DNA from: Prostheceraeus crozeri
Lineage: Eukaryota; Platyhelminthes; Polycladida; Euryleptidae
NCBI GenBank assembly: GCA_907163375.1
Contig: CAJQUW010014303.1
Location: 744,001-808,000, forward strand
Length of the DNA stretch: 64,000 nt
Direction of reading: 5' to 3'
The position numbers were made by a program, and so were the translations under genes. The notes below the pieces were generated by a model. The model was not told where the DNA came from. It saw only the letters and a program-made list of their open reading frames with translations, and ran no database searches. This document shows positions 1 to 11,276 of the stretch, piece by piece (position 1 is the first letter of the stretch; each line of letters starts with the position of its first letter).

Positions 1-1050
1 TGACCGATCGTTGGTAAAACGGTAATCGTTCGCGCGCCTCCTTCTTTTCACAATATTGTGTGCTGCAGTTGAGGAATCTGAGTGTATGTCGATGAAGCGA
101 TCACTTAGAGGAGGAAGGGAAAGGTCCTTCACTCGAAAAGACAAGAAAAGTTCAGACGGCGTATAACCGGTCGTTGAATGTTTTTCGTTTCTGTACGCAA
201 GAAGTGCAGTGGGCAGAACACAAGTCCACTTGTTCGGGGGCAAGTCACGTTCACATAAAAAGGACTTTATCTTCCGTTGAATTGTTCCATTAAACCTCTC
301 GCACAATCCGTTCGATGAAGGGCGATAAGCAGTGGTCGAAAGCTTCTTGATCTGGAAATTCTGAAGATATTTCCAGAAGTGTCTGCTCTGAAATTGTGTA
401 CCCCTGTCGGTAAGAAGAGAGTCGGGGAATCCATAGCGGGCAAAAAGGTCCCTAAACTTAGCTACAAGGGCTTCTGTTGACATATCTTTCACTGGATACA
501 CTTCAGGGAATCTTGAAAATGCGTCGATAATAACAAGCATGTACTTAAATCCTTCGTCTGAGGGTAGAGGGCCTATATAGTCCGCTGCTAGCATTTGCAT
601 AGGGGCATCTAGTAGATATGGCTTTAGGTGGGCGCTGACAAAGCGGGGTTTTGTCAAGGAACATATTCTGCAATTTCCTATAAAGGTTGTGACATCTGTC
701 TTCATCTTAGGCCAAAAGTACGGATCTGTCAATTTAGAGAGCATTGGCTCGATTCCTTGATGTCCATAATGAGCAGAAGTGAGTATCTTACAACGGAGAT
801 GAGACGGTATAAATAGTCTTTTACCAAAAGAAAGAATTCCTTCATCATTAATGGTAAACTTCTTTCGCACTGACCAGAGTGAATCACTGACATTAAGTGG
901 TTTGCGACTACATATTTTTTGAATAGCTGAAATCAACTCACACGATTCAATATCAGAGAACTGACTCTTACTTATTTCTCCACTCGTCAGTCTAATTTCT
1001 ATATCATCGTCGACTTCGGCTATAGAGTTGATACGAGAAAGAGTGTCGGC
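1..1050 (-). pseudogene. gypsy integrase region (fossil)
   Basis: The minus strand reads as a Ty3/gypsy integrase core, with phrases such as YMLVIIDAFSRFPEVYPV, DRGTQFQS and YRPSSNGLCERF that match the usual D,D,E catalytic domain. It is the downstream part of the pol gene of the element at 1-3690 and runs off the window edge. Treated as part of a fossil. Confidence 0.85.
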
Positions 1051-1266
1051 CACCACATTATCTTATCCAGGAATATACTGTACGTCAAATGTAAAATCGG
1101 AAACACTTATCCTCCATCTGTATACTTCTGCAGATACAGCATTAGTCTCAAATAAGTATTTGAGAGGTTTATGATCACTAAGCACTGTGAATTGGCGGGC
1201 AAGAAGAAATGTTCTCAGCTTCTGAATCGACCAGATTATCGCATATGCCTCTTTATCAAGTGTGCT

Positions 1267-2868
1267 TCAACGTCGCTGAGTGTCATCCAATTTTTTGCTG
1301 ATAAAGCAAAGCGGTTGTCTCTTAGAGTTCATGAGACAGCCGGCAACATGGCCATCAGAAGCATCGGTATGTAAATAGAGTTTCTCATCCGGCAATGGCA
1401 AATCAAGTATGCATTTAGATAACTCGCCTTTAACTCGATTGAATGATTCTAATGCAGATTTAGTCCGCATCAATTTCTCGGCTTTCACAAGATCATAAAG
1501 CTCGCTAGTCAGAGCGGAATAGTTAGGAACGTAGTTCCTGAAAAAGTTTCCCATTCCCAAGAATCGCTGTAGCTGTTTAATAGTCGATGGTGTTGGGAAA
1601 TGAGTTACATCTTCGGTGCGCTCCGGGTCAGGTCTTATCTTCCCATCATGGATGTGGAACCCAAGAAAGGACACTGAATCCTTGTAAAATGCACATTTTT
1701 TCCGGTTTAGAGTTAAATTGAACTCGCGAATTCTTTCAAAGACTTCCTGCAGAACCTTATCATGTTGTTCTATATCTGGAGCGTGGATAAGCACATCATC
1801 GAGGTAGACACAAATGCCATTAATTCCCTTAAAAACATGGCTCATTACGCGGTTACACAAACTCACTGCATTTTTTAAACAGAAAGGACAACGGTTGAAC
1901 TGGTACAACTCTCCGAACGCATAAAAAGCTGTATATTCTTGGTCATGTTTAGCAAGGGGAAGCTGGTAGTAAAATTGAGAAAAATCAAGTGTCGAGAAAA
2001 TTTTGCTACCTCCGATTCGTTGGATCAACTCTTCAACATTAGATGTGGGGAAAGCATCTAGCTTTGTCTGGCTATTAACAGGACGGTAATCGATTGCGAG
2101 CCGGTGCCCTCCAGACCGCTTAGAAACAACAACAGGCATATGACGCCAGGATGACCCAGACCTGTGAATGATTCCCTCGGAGAGATATTCAATCTTTTCC
2201 TTACATACAGCTTCGTCAAGTGGGGAAAATCTCCTTATTTTTGATTGAAAAGGCTTGTTATCTTCCTGAAGATTGATGATAGGGGGGATTTCACCATTAT
2301 ATGAGGCTTCCTTCAAAGGTTTATCGAAAACGTCCTTATATTCTTGCATCAAGTTAGGTACTGAGCTGGTTGCCAATACTAAGTCAAGATCTGGACCGGT
2401 CTCGTTCAACTTCAAATTGTGAAAGTTATTCAAGACATTCATACCAAGAAGACAATCAGCCGAATCTGGTACCCAATCTGCCACGTAAAGATAAGTTTCA
2501 ATTGTGATACCACCAACAGAAAGTGGACCTTGCATTGCATGCCGGTAAGTCTCCAGCTTTCCATTACCCATAGTTGCTGAGTGGTTGACAGGTACCATTC
2601 CCGGACTCAAACCTAACCTGTTAATAAATTTGCGGGAAACTAAACTAATTGTCGCACCACCATCAACCAGTCCGACTAAATGACTGTCATAAAAAGAGCA
2701 CTCGACTCTGCGAATTTTTCCTTCTCTATCAACTGAGGTATTCTCACGACTCAAATTCGTAACAGAAAATATTGAACTGACGGATTTGGGGTTAGAACTG
2801 CGTTGCCTGTGGTCATCCTCACTGTCCGAAGACCTACATGTAGATCTGTACTGTTTCCGACGTAACAA
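1267..2868 (-). pseudogene. gypsy pol: protease, reverse transcriptase, RNase H (fossil)
   Basis: A 533-codon frame carries an aspartic-protease-like segment near its N-terminus (ISLVSRKFINRLGL). A Ty3-type reverse transcriptase follows (FSTLDFSQFYYQLPLAKHD; YLDD active-site box in GICVYLDDVLIHA). The start of an RNase H domain comes last (LYLHTDASDGHVAGCL). In an active element these domains mature the polyprotein and copy the RNA genome in the particle. It lies between the gag region above and integrase below, as expected for the family. Confidence 0.9.
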
Positions 2869-2889
2869 AAAACAATTTTTCTTGATGTG

Positions 2890-3511
2890 TCCAACTTTTT
2901 TACAATAATTGCAAACAGGTCTGCCGTTGTTTGAAAAGGAAAAATGAACTTCGCGGTCATGTTGAACTGACGGAGAACGAGAGATCCGAGCTTAGGAACG
3001 AGACGGTCGAGGACTAGTAGTCAAAGAGAGAACTTCCGTGGACTTTGTCACACCTGCTGTTCTTATTTGTTCAGCCTTTATGTTACCGCTTTCATGTGCA
3101 ACGGCCAACTGAATAGCCTTATCTAGTGTCAGTTTGTTTTCTGACAACAGTCTAGTCCTTAACTGATCAGACGTCAATCCAAGGATCAACTGATCTCTAA
3201 TATTCTGATTGTATGCTATCTGTTTTCGCATCGTCAAACTCACATAATCTGCCTTGTCTATGCAAATCATTAACAAAAGACATAACGTTGTCATCTTGGA
3301 CCATCTTACGAAACTGATATCTCTCATAGGTCAGATTCTTTTTTGGAATAAAATGTGATTTCAAAGCATCTCGTAAGTTTTCATATGGATCTTTAGAAAC
3401 ATCGTAAGACAAGGCAGAAATGATTTTCAATGCATCCCCGCCGATGCAGTTCAAAAGAAGAGCGTGTTTCTGTGGTGAGTCTAAAGCCGTACCTATCTGA
3501 ACGACTGTCAA
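2890..3511 (-). pseudogene. gypsy gag region with zinc knuckle (fossil)
   Basis: Minus-strand frames here read like a gypsy capsid region (LNCIGGDALKIISAL; YENLRDALKSHFIPKKN), followed by one CCHC zinc knuckle (CNYCKKVGHIKKNC, about 2880-2925) that would bind element RNA. It lies directly upstream of pol in the same element. Confidence 0.8.
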
Positions 3512-3675
3512 ATAATTTTCAAAAGTCAGCAGCCACTCTTCGAAATCCTTGGGATTGCCTGTTATGTTCAGGTCTCTTGGGGTTTACCTATGAACGATGC
3601 CATTAAGACTTATGGATTAATAACAATTATAATTCTTGAGCAAATAAATCAAAAATCCTGATCGCAACGCCAAAT

Positions 3676-5470
3676 GTGACGCTAAGCCGTATACATGATG
3701 ACAGGCAAAACAAGCTTGAGTCAAGCGTGATGCGTAACTGACCTATATTTAAAACTGAATGCACTCAAACAAATATATAATGTTCATAGATATATCACAG
3801 GTATCATAATCAGTATCCCATTTGAATCATTGCTTACGTTTGATATCAACAATTGCAGTTGTTGATACCTCTGATTCATAAATCACTGATACGATTGAAT
3901 GTAAGCAAATTATTCCTGCTCATGGAAAAATTAAACCAGATCAATTTTCAAGCCTTTCATAAAACTGCGCGCTATACAAAAGTAGCTAAGGATTGTAAAA
4001 GGTTTCATAAAAAGAAAACAAGCTAAAGCGGGATTCTACCCAGCCTTTCAAAATTGATGCAAAATGTAATGCTTTTTCATATATTTGGTAATAAAAGAGC
4101 ATACGAGTGCATTTCACTCTTGTCAAAGTAGCAATTTAATTATATTCTTGTCCACTAAGACCATGCGTTTGGGTTACATATAACCATGTTAATGTGATTT
4201 TACGTGATCAATTTAGAATGCTATTGAAAGACCTCAGAACGGAATGGAATGGCTTCTCATGATCAATATTTTCACAATATCATGGTACAAAAATATCAAT
4301 CGGCCTATTGTTTTCAAATTGAGGCTTACCTATTGATTGGTGTAATCAAAAATGCATTTCCTGTACGAAGGATCTTTCGATGCTAACTAATGATCATGGT
4401 AATTCATTAGAATAAATCAGTCATCTGTATCTCTTATTGAAAGAGATTCTACATATTTCATGCAACCAAATCACTTTCCATCACAATCGAATTGTCTTCC
4501 AAACCTTTTCTACGTCAACTTTGAAATAGTGTTTGTTACAAATGCACTAGGGCGCTTCTCCGGTTCGCTGTGAATGATATCTCACCATTGGAATAATTGA
4601 AATTACAAAAAGTAATTGATTACTTCAGAAAAAAGTAAGAAAAATCGATCCTGAGCATTTCGCACAAACTTTACTATTCAAAAGTACAATGACGATTGAT
4701 AAAACGTCTAGTCCAACAAAACTCGAACTTCGAAAGTCATATTTGGCTCTATTGCAATATATCAAAGTTTCATGCATAATATCTATCAAAGGGAACAATT
4801 TCTTACCGCACACCAATTTAATGTTTTCAAGTGCTATTGTACTATAAATGCTACTTCTCGATACTGCTCACATAATATTGACATCATATATTGAAAAAAT
4901 ATGCAAAATCAAAATTGCCCAGTTTACACCACTTTAACTATCGGTTACCTGATCAAATTTCTTCTACAAGTAATTGAGCATGTTTCTGAGTTTCAGCACC
5001 AATTTGGAGTCAAAGCTGGCATATAGATCAAAAGGTAGCCCAACATGAATACAGCCATTTTTGACATTTTTGAAAAAAGACCATTTTTGAATGCCTGGTG
5101 TAGCGCTCTGTATTTTGGTTACTGCTTGAGATCACAGATATGAAACACACTGATATACAGCAACACAAATTTCATGGTTATTACGGGTAGCAAGAATACA
5201 GAAAGTTGTGAGATTAGTTTGAATATTTTGTGTTTTATCGCGGACCCTGTTTTTTATCATTCTTTGGAGTCATGTAGCTCCGTTTTGCATGCCAGTTACC
5301 CGTTGAAATTCATACAGGAATTCCTTTACACTACACTAATGCTGCATGCAAAGTTTGGTTGAGTAACGAACATACAGAAGAAAGTTACAGCGGCGTAAAA
5401 ATGCATGACAAAGATTAGGGTGCATCGTCAGCGATTGACAGATATTTGTCTGACATGTAGAAAGCTGCTT
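3676..5470. other. Possible LTR sequence, then unassigned AT-rich DNA
   Basis: The stretch above the primer-binding-like site should start with the 5' LTR of the gypsy element. I cannot find its outer edge without the other LTR. No convincing gene is visible. The part at about 5000-5470, just below the PLE endonuclease fragment, is probably PLE 3' sequence, judging only by position. Confidence 0.35.
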
Positions 5471-5476
5471 TTGACA

Positions 5477-5932
5477 TTATCGGATGACGCGATTGCTACA
5501 ATGGCTGTATGGAACAATAAGATGCACATCTGACAATTTATTAAGTTCCTGGTTCAGCCCATTCGGGTGCAAAGTATTTTGTCTTTTGATCCAACGATTT
5601 TCCTTTTTTAGTCTCTTCTTCTCATCTGGACAATGTTCCAGGACAACAAAAGAAAAATCGGATAACATACAAGATTCGGTAAAATGCTTGGATACAGATG
5701 TACAATAAAACGTTTTATATTTCACAACTGCTCGGCTACTCTTCTTGATACAGGTCTCGAAGTCTGGCCGACATATTGCACTTTACAACGTTTGCATAAA
5801 ATCAAATAAATAACATTTTCCGATTTGCAGGTAAGTCTATGTACAATTAACTCTTGAGGACGGCTTAACAGATTTTGTCATTCTCTCAAGTTCCAACGTC
5901 CCATCTAACAATACACCAACTGCCCAGTTGAT
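5477..5932 (-). mobile_element. Penelope-like element, GIY-YIG half
   Basis: On the minus strand this reads as the C-terminal endonuclease of a PLE: ENVIYLILCKRCKVQYVGQT holds the GIY-YIG-like core (here VQYVGQT), followed by a region ending ...YSHCSNRVIR. PLEs encode a reverse transcriptase fused to this endonuclease. The frame is interrupted. The matching reverse-transcriptase half lies at 14530-15600 on the same strand and in the right order. The two halves stop at the two TTAA copies that flank the piggyBac, so I read them as one PLE split by that insertion. That they are the same copy is inference. Confidence 0.75.
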
Positions 5933-5936
5933 TTAA
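5933..5936. repeat. TTAA target-site duplication, left side of piggyBac
   Basis: TTAA lies 14 nt outside the CAAGTG motif of the left inverted repeat. The right end (TTAA at 14526-14529) has exactly the same 14-nt spacing. PiggyBac elements always duplicate TTAA. Confidence 0.75.
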
Positions 5937-5960
5937 TTCCCAAACTTCACCAAGTGTCGA

Positions 5961-5979
5961 GGACGAGCTGTGCTCGTCC
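5961..5979. repeat. Hairpin in left piggyBac inverted repeat
   Basis: GGACGAGC - TGT - GCTCGTCC is an 8-bp stem with a 3-nt loop inside the left terminal repeat. Confidence 0.85.
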
Positions 5980-7980
5980 CATATTCATTCCTAAATAACA
6001 AACTTAAACAGAATGTTGTATGCGAAAGTATGATACTGTCTACAAATCTATCAATTATTTAGAAATTGCATGTCATAAATTTGACATTATTATTCTGAAT
6101 AGTTTAAAATTTTGTTTATATGGCACATCCACATGTGTACATTTGTACTACATTTTGAATTTTACAGTTTTTCTTTATTAAGACTTGTCTACTATGCTTG
6201 ACAACGATTTCCATTCTGATAACGAAATAAACATATTCTATTCTGAATATACCGGTATCTAAACAAACGCACTCTGATATAAGTTGTACGTAACTATCAA
6301 TTATAACTTTAGCCTAATTGGGACTACTTCTTCTATATTTAATTTCATACTAAATAATGTCTTATTTAAAGCTAGCTTTTCAACGATATAGGAATGAAAA
6401 TATATTTCACGTGTTTCAGATCAAAACCAAAAAGATGTATTTTATATCAACTCAATATATATTCTGAATATATACAGAAACAATACGAAACATTACCTCA
6501 TAGGAAAATAGCCTGTTGGACTCAGTACGTGTACATAGGTTTTGCGACCCAAATGTGAAACTTGCAAATCCAAATACGACATAGCAAAAGCAAATATCTT
6601 TATTCCAAACACAATGTAACTATTCCAAACCAGATCTGACACTAATAATTCTAACCCAAATACGACCATTCCAAACCAAATCTGACACCTATTATTCCAA
6701 ACCAAATGCGACAATTTCAATCCAAATCTGACATCTGACATGTGATCTAACTGGAATTCTGGATCATAGTGATAGAAAATAAGTCAATGATTATAGATCA
6801 AACATGACATTTAAGAAGCAAATGTTGCATGATTGAAGTGTCAGATGAAAAGATGTCGTACTCACGTATATCTACTGCCGATAAAGAGCGCCTCATAGCT
6901 GCATATCAAAATGGCAATGACTACCAAGAGCTAGCGCGAGCCATGGGTATTGGCAGAACAACTGCGTATTCTACCGTACGGCGGTTCCTCGATTCCGGAG
7001 AAGTTACAAGGCCCCGTGGAGGATTCCGGGGAAGAAAAATGACCGAAGAAATGATTGACACAGCATGCTCGATTGTTGAGAACAATGCTCTGACTCTTCT
7101 GCAAATCAACGCGGAGCTGCGTCACCGACTACCAAGTGCCCCCCAAGTGACAATAACGACCATATGCAGTGCTTTGAGGGTAAGTTAGCATTATATTATA
7201 CACTGTATGATAACAATTAGAACTGTGTGACGGTTTTTAATCATTGACTTTCTCCTGCAGGGATCATTGTATCGGATGAAGAAACTGGAGACCGTTCCAG
7301 CTGAAAGAAACTCAGATTCTGTGAAAAATGAACGACTGGTAAGCTATTGATTTATACTTGAAGATATTTCATTGACGCTAGTAAATAAAAAGCTGGAACA
7401 GCAAAAAATCGCATCTCTTCTTGCCTCTTACAGGAGTTTGCGAATTGGCTTATGGCGACTGGCATTCATGAGGAGCTCATTTTCATAGACGAGGCTGGAT
7501 TTAATCTTTGGACAGCTCGTACTCGTGGCCGTGCGAGAATTGGGGAACCAGCAGTTCGGGTGGTCGCTGGTCGTCGTGGCTAGAGCTTGACAACCATATT
7601 TGGGTGAAATTGATAATTCGTCAACCAACAATGAAAAAATTAAAGTAAAGCACCGCAACTATATGCCCCATAAATGTTTTGTTAATACCCAAGTATTGAC
7701 TGTATCACTATGGATTTTCACTCTAAACACCAAGATCCCCAAAAAATATTGTTTCGAACATGGAACAAATAATTTCTCTGTAAAAATTGAAAAATGCAGT
7801 AATCATCATATTTTAATGAAGAAAGAATTTCTTTCAGAAGTTGGTTCTAAGTGATTATAATGCGTGATTTTAAAGCTTCATGTGTTTTGTCTTTTTAGTA
7901 TTTTAAGTTAAGATGCAAAGCAGCGTAGCTAGCCTATAAAAGTAAAGTGTACATTAGGTGATTTTGCCAGACACGAAATT

Positions 7981-7992
7981 CCGTCGCTGACG
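7981..7992 (+). repeat. 12-bp subterminal repeat, copy 1
   Basis: CCGTCGCTGACG, with palindromic arms CGTC/GACG around GCT. Same flanks as copy 5 (AATT before, AAAA after). Likely transposase-binding site. Confidence 0.8.
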
Positions 7993-8147
7993 AAAAATGA
8001 TCTATCTACTTTTGTAGCAGGCTGTGTTCTCATCAGAAATCAATCAGAATCTGATAACTTCTAATTTATGATGTATTCTATAATATGAGACCGACTGAGC
8101 TATCCAAGCTTGCGTCTGAATCAAGTAGTATACCGTCAAACTTTTTT

Positions 8148-8159
8148 CCGTCGCTGACG
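8148..8159 (+). repeat. 12-bp subterminal repeat, copy 2
   Basis: CCGTCGCTGACG, upstream of the transposase gene and in the same reading as the other copies. Confidence 0.8.
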
Positions 8160-8419
8160 TTTTTCAAGGATTTTATCACTTTCCGTCAGATTCATCGACA
8201 TCAGTCTGATCAACTGTGTTCAATGACACTGGTTGTGAATGTAGTTTTTCCCCAGGCAGAACGCCGTTGCGTCCTTGCAGTTGGGATAAGAACTACGCGC
8301 TATGGTGATAGCAGGACCAATCAGCGGGAGGCTATTATTAACCACCATGACGTTAACCTTAGCCGAGCATCAAAATGGTTCTCTCAGAAATTCGCCTCCT
8401 CTTGAGCTATCGTGGCGAG

Positions 8420-10576
8420 CTTTGATGGCGAGAGACAGCGAGGATATGACAATCGTCAAAGAGAGAATAACAGAGAAGGTTATCTTCATAAACGACGGGA
8501 ACGGAAGCGGCTTCAACGACAAAGAATGAAATTGAATCCAGATAAGTACAAAATATATAAGCTAAAGATAGATTAAGAAAGCAGGCCAAGAGTACAGCAG
8601 CCCCTCGCACTAACCCATCTGACACGTCGTTTACAAATCGACAAGCACTTGGCAAAGCAATTGCTAAGACAGTTAGGAGTCTTCCAAAAAGAGAGTCTCT
8701 TGTCACAGATGTTCTTGTTGACGTCATTTCATCTATGTCATCAAGTAGTAAAGATGCAATCTTTACAAAGTTGAGGAGATCGGTTCATCCTAAAGCTAGA
8801 CGACCTATTGACATGGATGCCAGGAGTGTGTATCTCTCGTTTCTATTGAAACCTGATATCAGTTACTGCAGGCCAAGTAGAAAGGATACCGTTTATTGCG
8901 GGAAAGATTTTGATGGACAAAAACTCTATAAACCAAAACATTTTCTTCTGTGGACATTCAAGGAGATTGTTCATATGTTCAATGATGAGCATGATGATAT
9001 CAAACTGTCGTACTATGCACTTCAGAAATTAGTGAGCGAAGAAAAGTATATCTTCAAGCTTAGTGACTCAAATGAGGATGATTGTCGATGTGAGAAATGC
9101 GAGAATGTTGAACTGCTGTTGATTGCTGTCAAACGGCTGCTAGAAAATTCTGATCATGAGCTGACATCAAAAATATTGATAGATCCAATCCAATTCATTC
9201 AAAGTCTGGTATGTTGCACAGACAATTTTGATTGCTACATTGATGAATGCAGTTCTTGTCCTATGAGTGATGTGAAACAGATCTGCGAATTTCTTGCGAG
9301 CTGTGAGAATGATGTGACATATTTGAAATGGATTCGAAAAAATAACATGTACCAAAAAGTTGAGGTCACTGAACCTGGCTACATGATTGCTGAAACATTT
9401 TACAATGTTGTTAGCAAGAAATTCAAGCATCATGTGTACAACATCTTCAGGCAATATTCTGAGCTGAAGTTCATGAAAAGGAACCTTCAGACTGACGAAG
9501 TCCTTCTTTCTGTCGATTTTTCAAAAAAATATGATAACAAGCAAAACCATGAGATCCAAAGCGCTTATTTTGGCCACGAGGCATTCACATTGTATACGTG
9601 TGCTTGTTATGTGCGTGATGATCCTGATGTCCAACTTCCCAATGATAGGAAAGTTGTTCTGGATGAAGAACATAGTCTCCAAGTTCTTTCTTTGGTCATT
9701 GTTTCGAACGAGATCGTTCATGAAAGAAATATCGCAAAAAAAATTAGTGCAACATGAAAGTGATTGAGATTGTGCGTGAGCTTCTCCCGAACTTACGAAA
9801 AGTTCATTTCTGGAGTGATGGCTGTAGTAGTCAATTTCGTTCACAGTATGTGTTCCCCCTTGATGTCGAACTATCCATCAGATCTTAAAATCACATGGGA
9901 CTACGGTGAGTCTCATCACTTCAAAGGACCGCATGATGGGATCGGGTGAACGATCAAAAGAATGGTGTACTCTGCTGTTTCTACACAGAAGGCCGTTATC
10001 CGAAATGCGGAGCACTTCGCCTCTTCTGGCAATGAAATATCAAACATTGACGTCAGATATCTCGATAAGACCAACATTGTGAATTATGAGTTGCTTGATT
10101 CAGTGTAAATTCCAGGCACCTTAAAAGTACACCACATTGAGCGGAAGAATTGCGATACTCTTGACTTTTATTGTCACTCAAACTATCGCAAAGAAGCTGA
10201 AAAAATCACCACAGTGGTGTATTCGAGTTTGTCTGAGCCTGGGGATGGTTCCAATGATTCGAATTCAGTGCCAAGTCAAGATGACCAGGTGAGTGATATC
10301 GACGATGATCTGAGTGTGAGCATTGGTGATGCGGTTGTTGTGGACTACATAACAACAAAAAATTTATACAAGTTCATGGGTGTTGTATGCGATTGTGATG
10401 AGAATGATGTGCATGTTGAGTTTTTGAAGAAAGGTGTTGCGAACAGCTATACAATCAAGTGTTATGATGTTGATGTGGTGAAGAAAACAAGTGTGAAACG
10501 CGTCTTTCAGAATTATTGCATCAGCAAGCGAGGACAATATATAATACAAGAAACATTGGAACGATTAGACATGTAA
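8420..10576 (+). pseudogene. DDE-type transposase with WSDG and HxxKGxxDG motifs
   Basis: The longest frame is 8735-9757, but homologous-looking sequence starts earlier (a very basic Lys/Arg/Gln-rich N-terminus from about 8430) and continues to a TAA after 10576, about 700 codons in all. Order: basic coiled N-terminus; a Cys cluster (DCRCEKCEN and CYIDECSSC); a likely first catalytic Asp in LLSVDFSKKYDNKQ; a second in KVHFWSDGCSSQFRSQ (about 9810-9850); then GESHHFKGPHDGIG (about 9905-9950); and a small beta-barrel-like C-terminus (AVVVDYITTKNLYKFMGVV). The frame is broken about four times (one-base shift near 8564, frame changes near 9760 and 9880, stops after GPHDGIG and before IPGTLK). I recognise the motif set from animal transposon proteins but cannot assign a superfamily. 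Confidence 0.7.
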
Positions 10577-10899
10577 GACTGATACCGTTACTAAACTTTT
10601 ATACGAGTGTTGCAATTGCAATAGATGACACTTTTGCTTTTAGAAAACCTGTTTTAAAACTTGTTTACTCATCTTTGCCGCTACCTATAAGTCTTTATTT
10701 AAGCGCCGTGTCTATTCAAATTTTGAATTTTTGAATAGGTCCTACTTATAGGCCTACTACAAGTTCAGGATGATATAAAAATAAGTACAAGTAAGCAATA
10801 AGGTACATGAATGTTAGACAAATGTTTTACTAAGTTATTTTAAAGATAGATGACTCAAAATCACCTCTAACTTTCATAGCGTTTAACTGGAAAAATTTT

Positions 10900-10911
10900 C
10901 CGTCGCTGACG
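10900..10911 (+). repeat. 12-bp subterminal repeat, copy 3
   Basis: CCGTCGCTGACG, downstream of the transposase stop. Confidence 0.8.
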
Positions 10912-11097
10912 AAGTTTGCTTTTTTAAATTTCACAACAGATGAAAAGTAAAGATGTTGCTGAATCTAACTATTGTGTGATATAGCAAGCATATGATCAGA
11001 GCTTAAAAATTGTGGGGTCAAATAACAGATCTACAGGTACAATTCGCAGATTTTTTCTTTTGAATCCAGTCGAGAGAATATGACCAGTTTCTGCGAT

Positions 11098-11109
11098 CCG
11101 TCGCTGACG
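11098..11109 (+). repeat. 12-bp subterminal repeat, copy 4
   Basis: CCGTCGCTGACG; flanks differ from the others, so the conserved core is exactly the 12-mer. Confidence 0.8.
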
Positions 11110-11264
11110 CTCGCTTCTAGGCCATATAATTTCTGAACTAAGCATCACTGAAAAATTCTATTTGTGGTAGCATCAATAGTCTTCCTAGTGTGTATGACAA
11201 CCACAACATGAATGAATTCAATGCGTGACTTCATTCTTAAAATCTGGAATTTCTCTCTGAAATT

Positions 11265-11276
11265 CCGTCGCTGACG
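11265..11276 (+). repeat. 12-bp subterminal repeat, copy 5
   Basis: CCGTCGCTGACG, about 36 bp from the proposed right end of the element. Confidence 0.8.

Larger units (their letters stand above)
1..3690 (-). mobile_element. Ty3/gypsy LTR retrotransposon fossil, internal region
   Basis: Read on the minus strand, this block gives gag with a zinc knuckle, then protease, reverse transcriptase, RNase H and integrase, the Ty3/gypsy order. A primer-binding-like stretch (TGGCGTTGCGATCAGG) lies at about 3661-3676, so the 5' LTR should begin just above it. The 3' end lies before position 1 and is not in the window. The element is broken, by only a few breaks as far as can be seen, which suggests moderate age. 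With only one end visible, LTR identity cannot be used to date it. Confidence 0.9.

Noticed and set aside
5958-5985. GGACGAGC hairpins first considered as stem II of PLE hammerhead ribozymes
   Set aside because: No CUGAUGA or GAAA core beside them, and the flanks match as piggyBac inverted repeats at equal distance from TTAA.
6493-6741. 82-codon minus-strand ORF rich in VWN and FGL repeats
   Set aside because: It is the translation of TTTGGTTTGGAAT subterminal repeats of the mariner-type element, not a gene.
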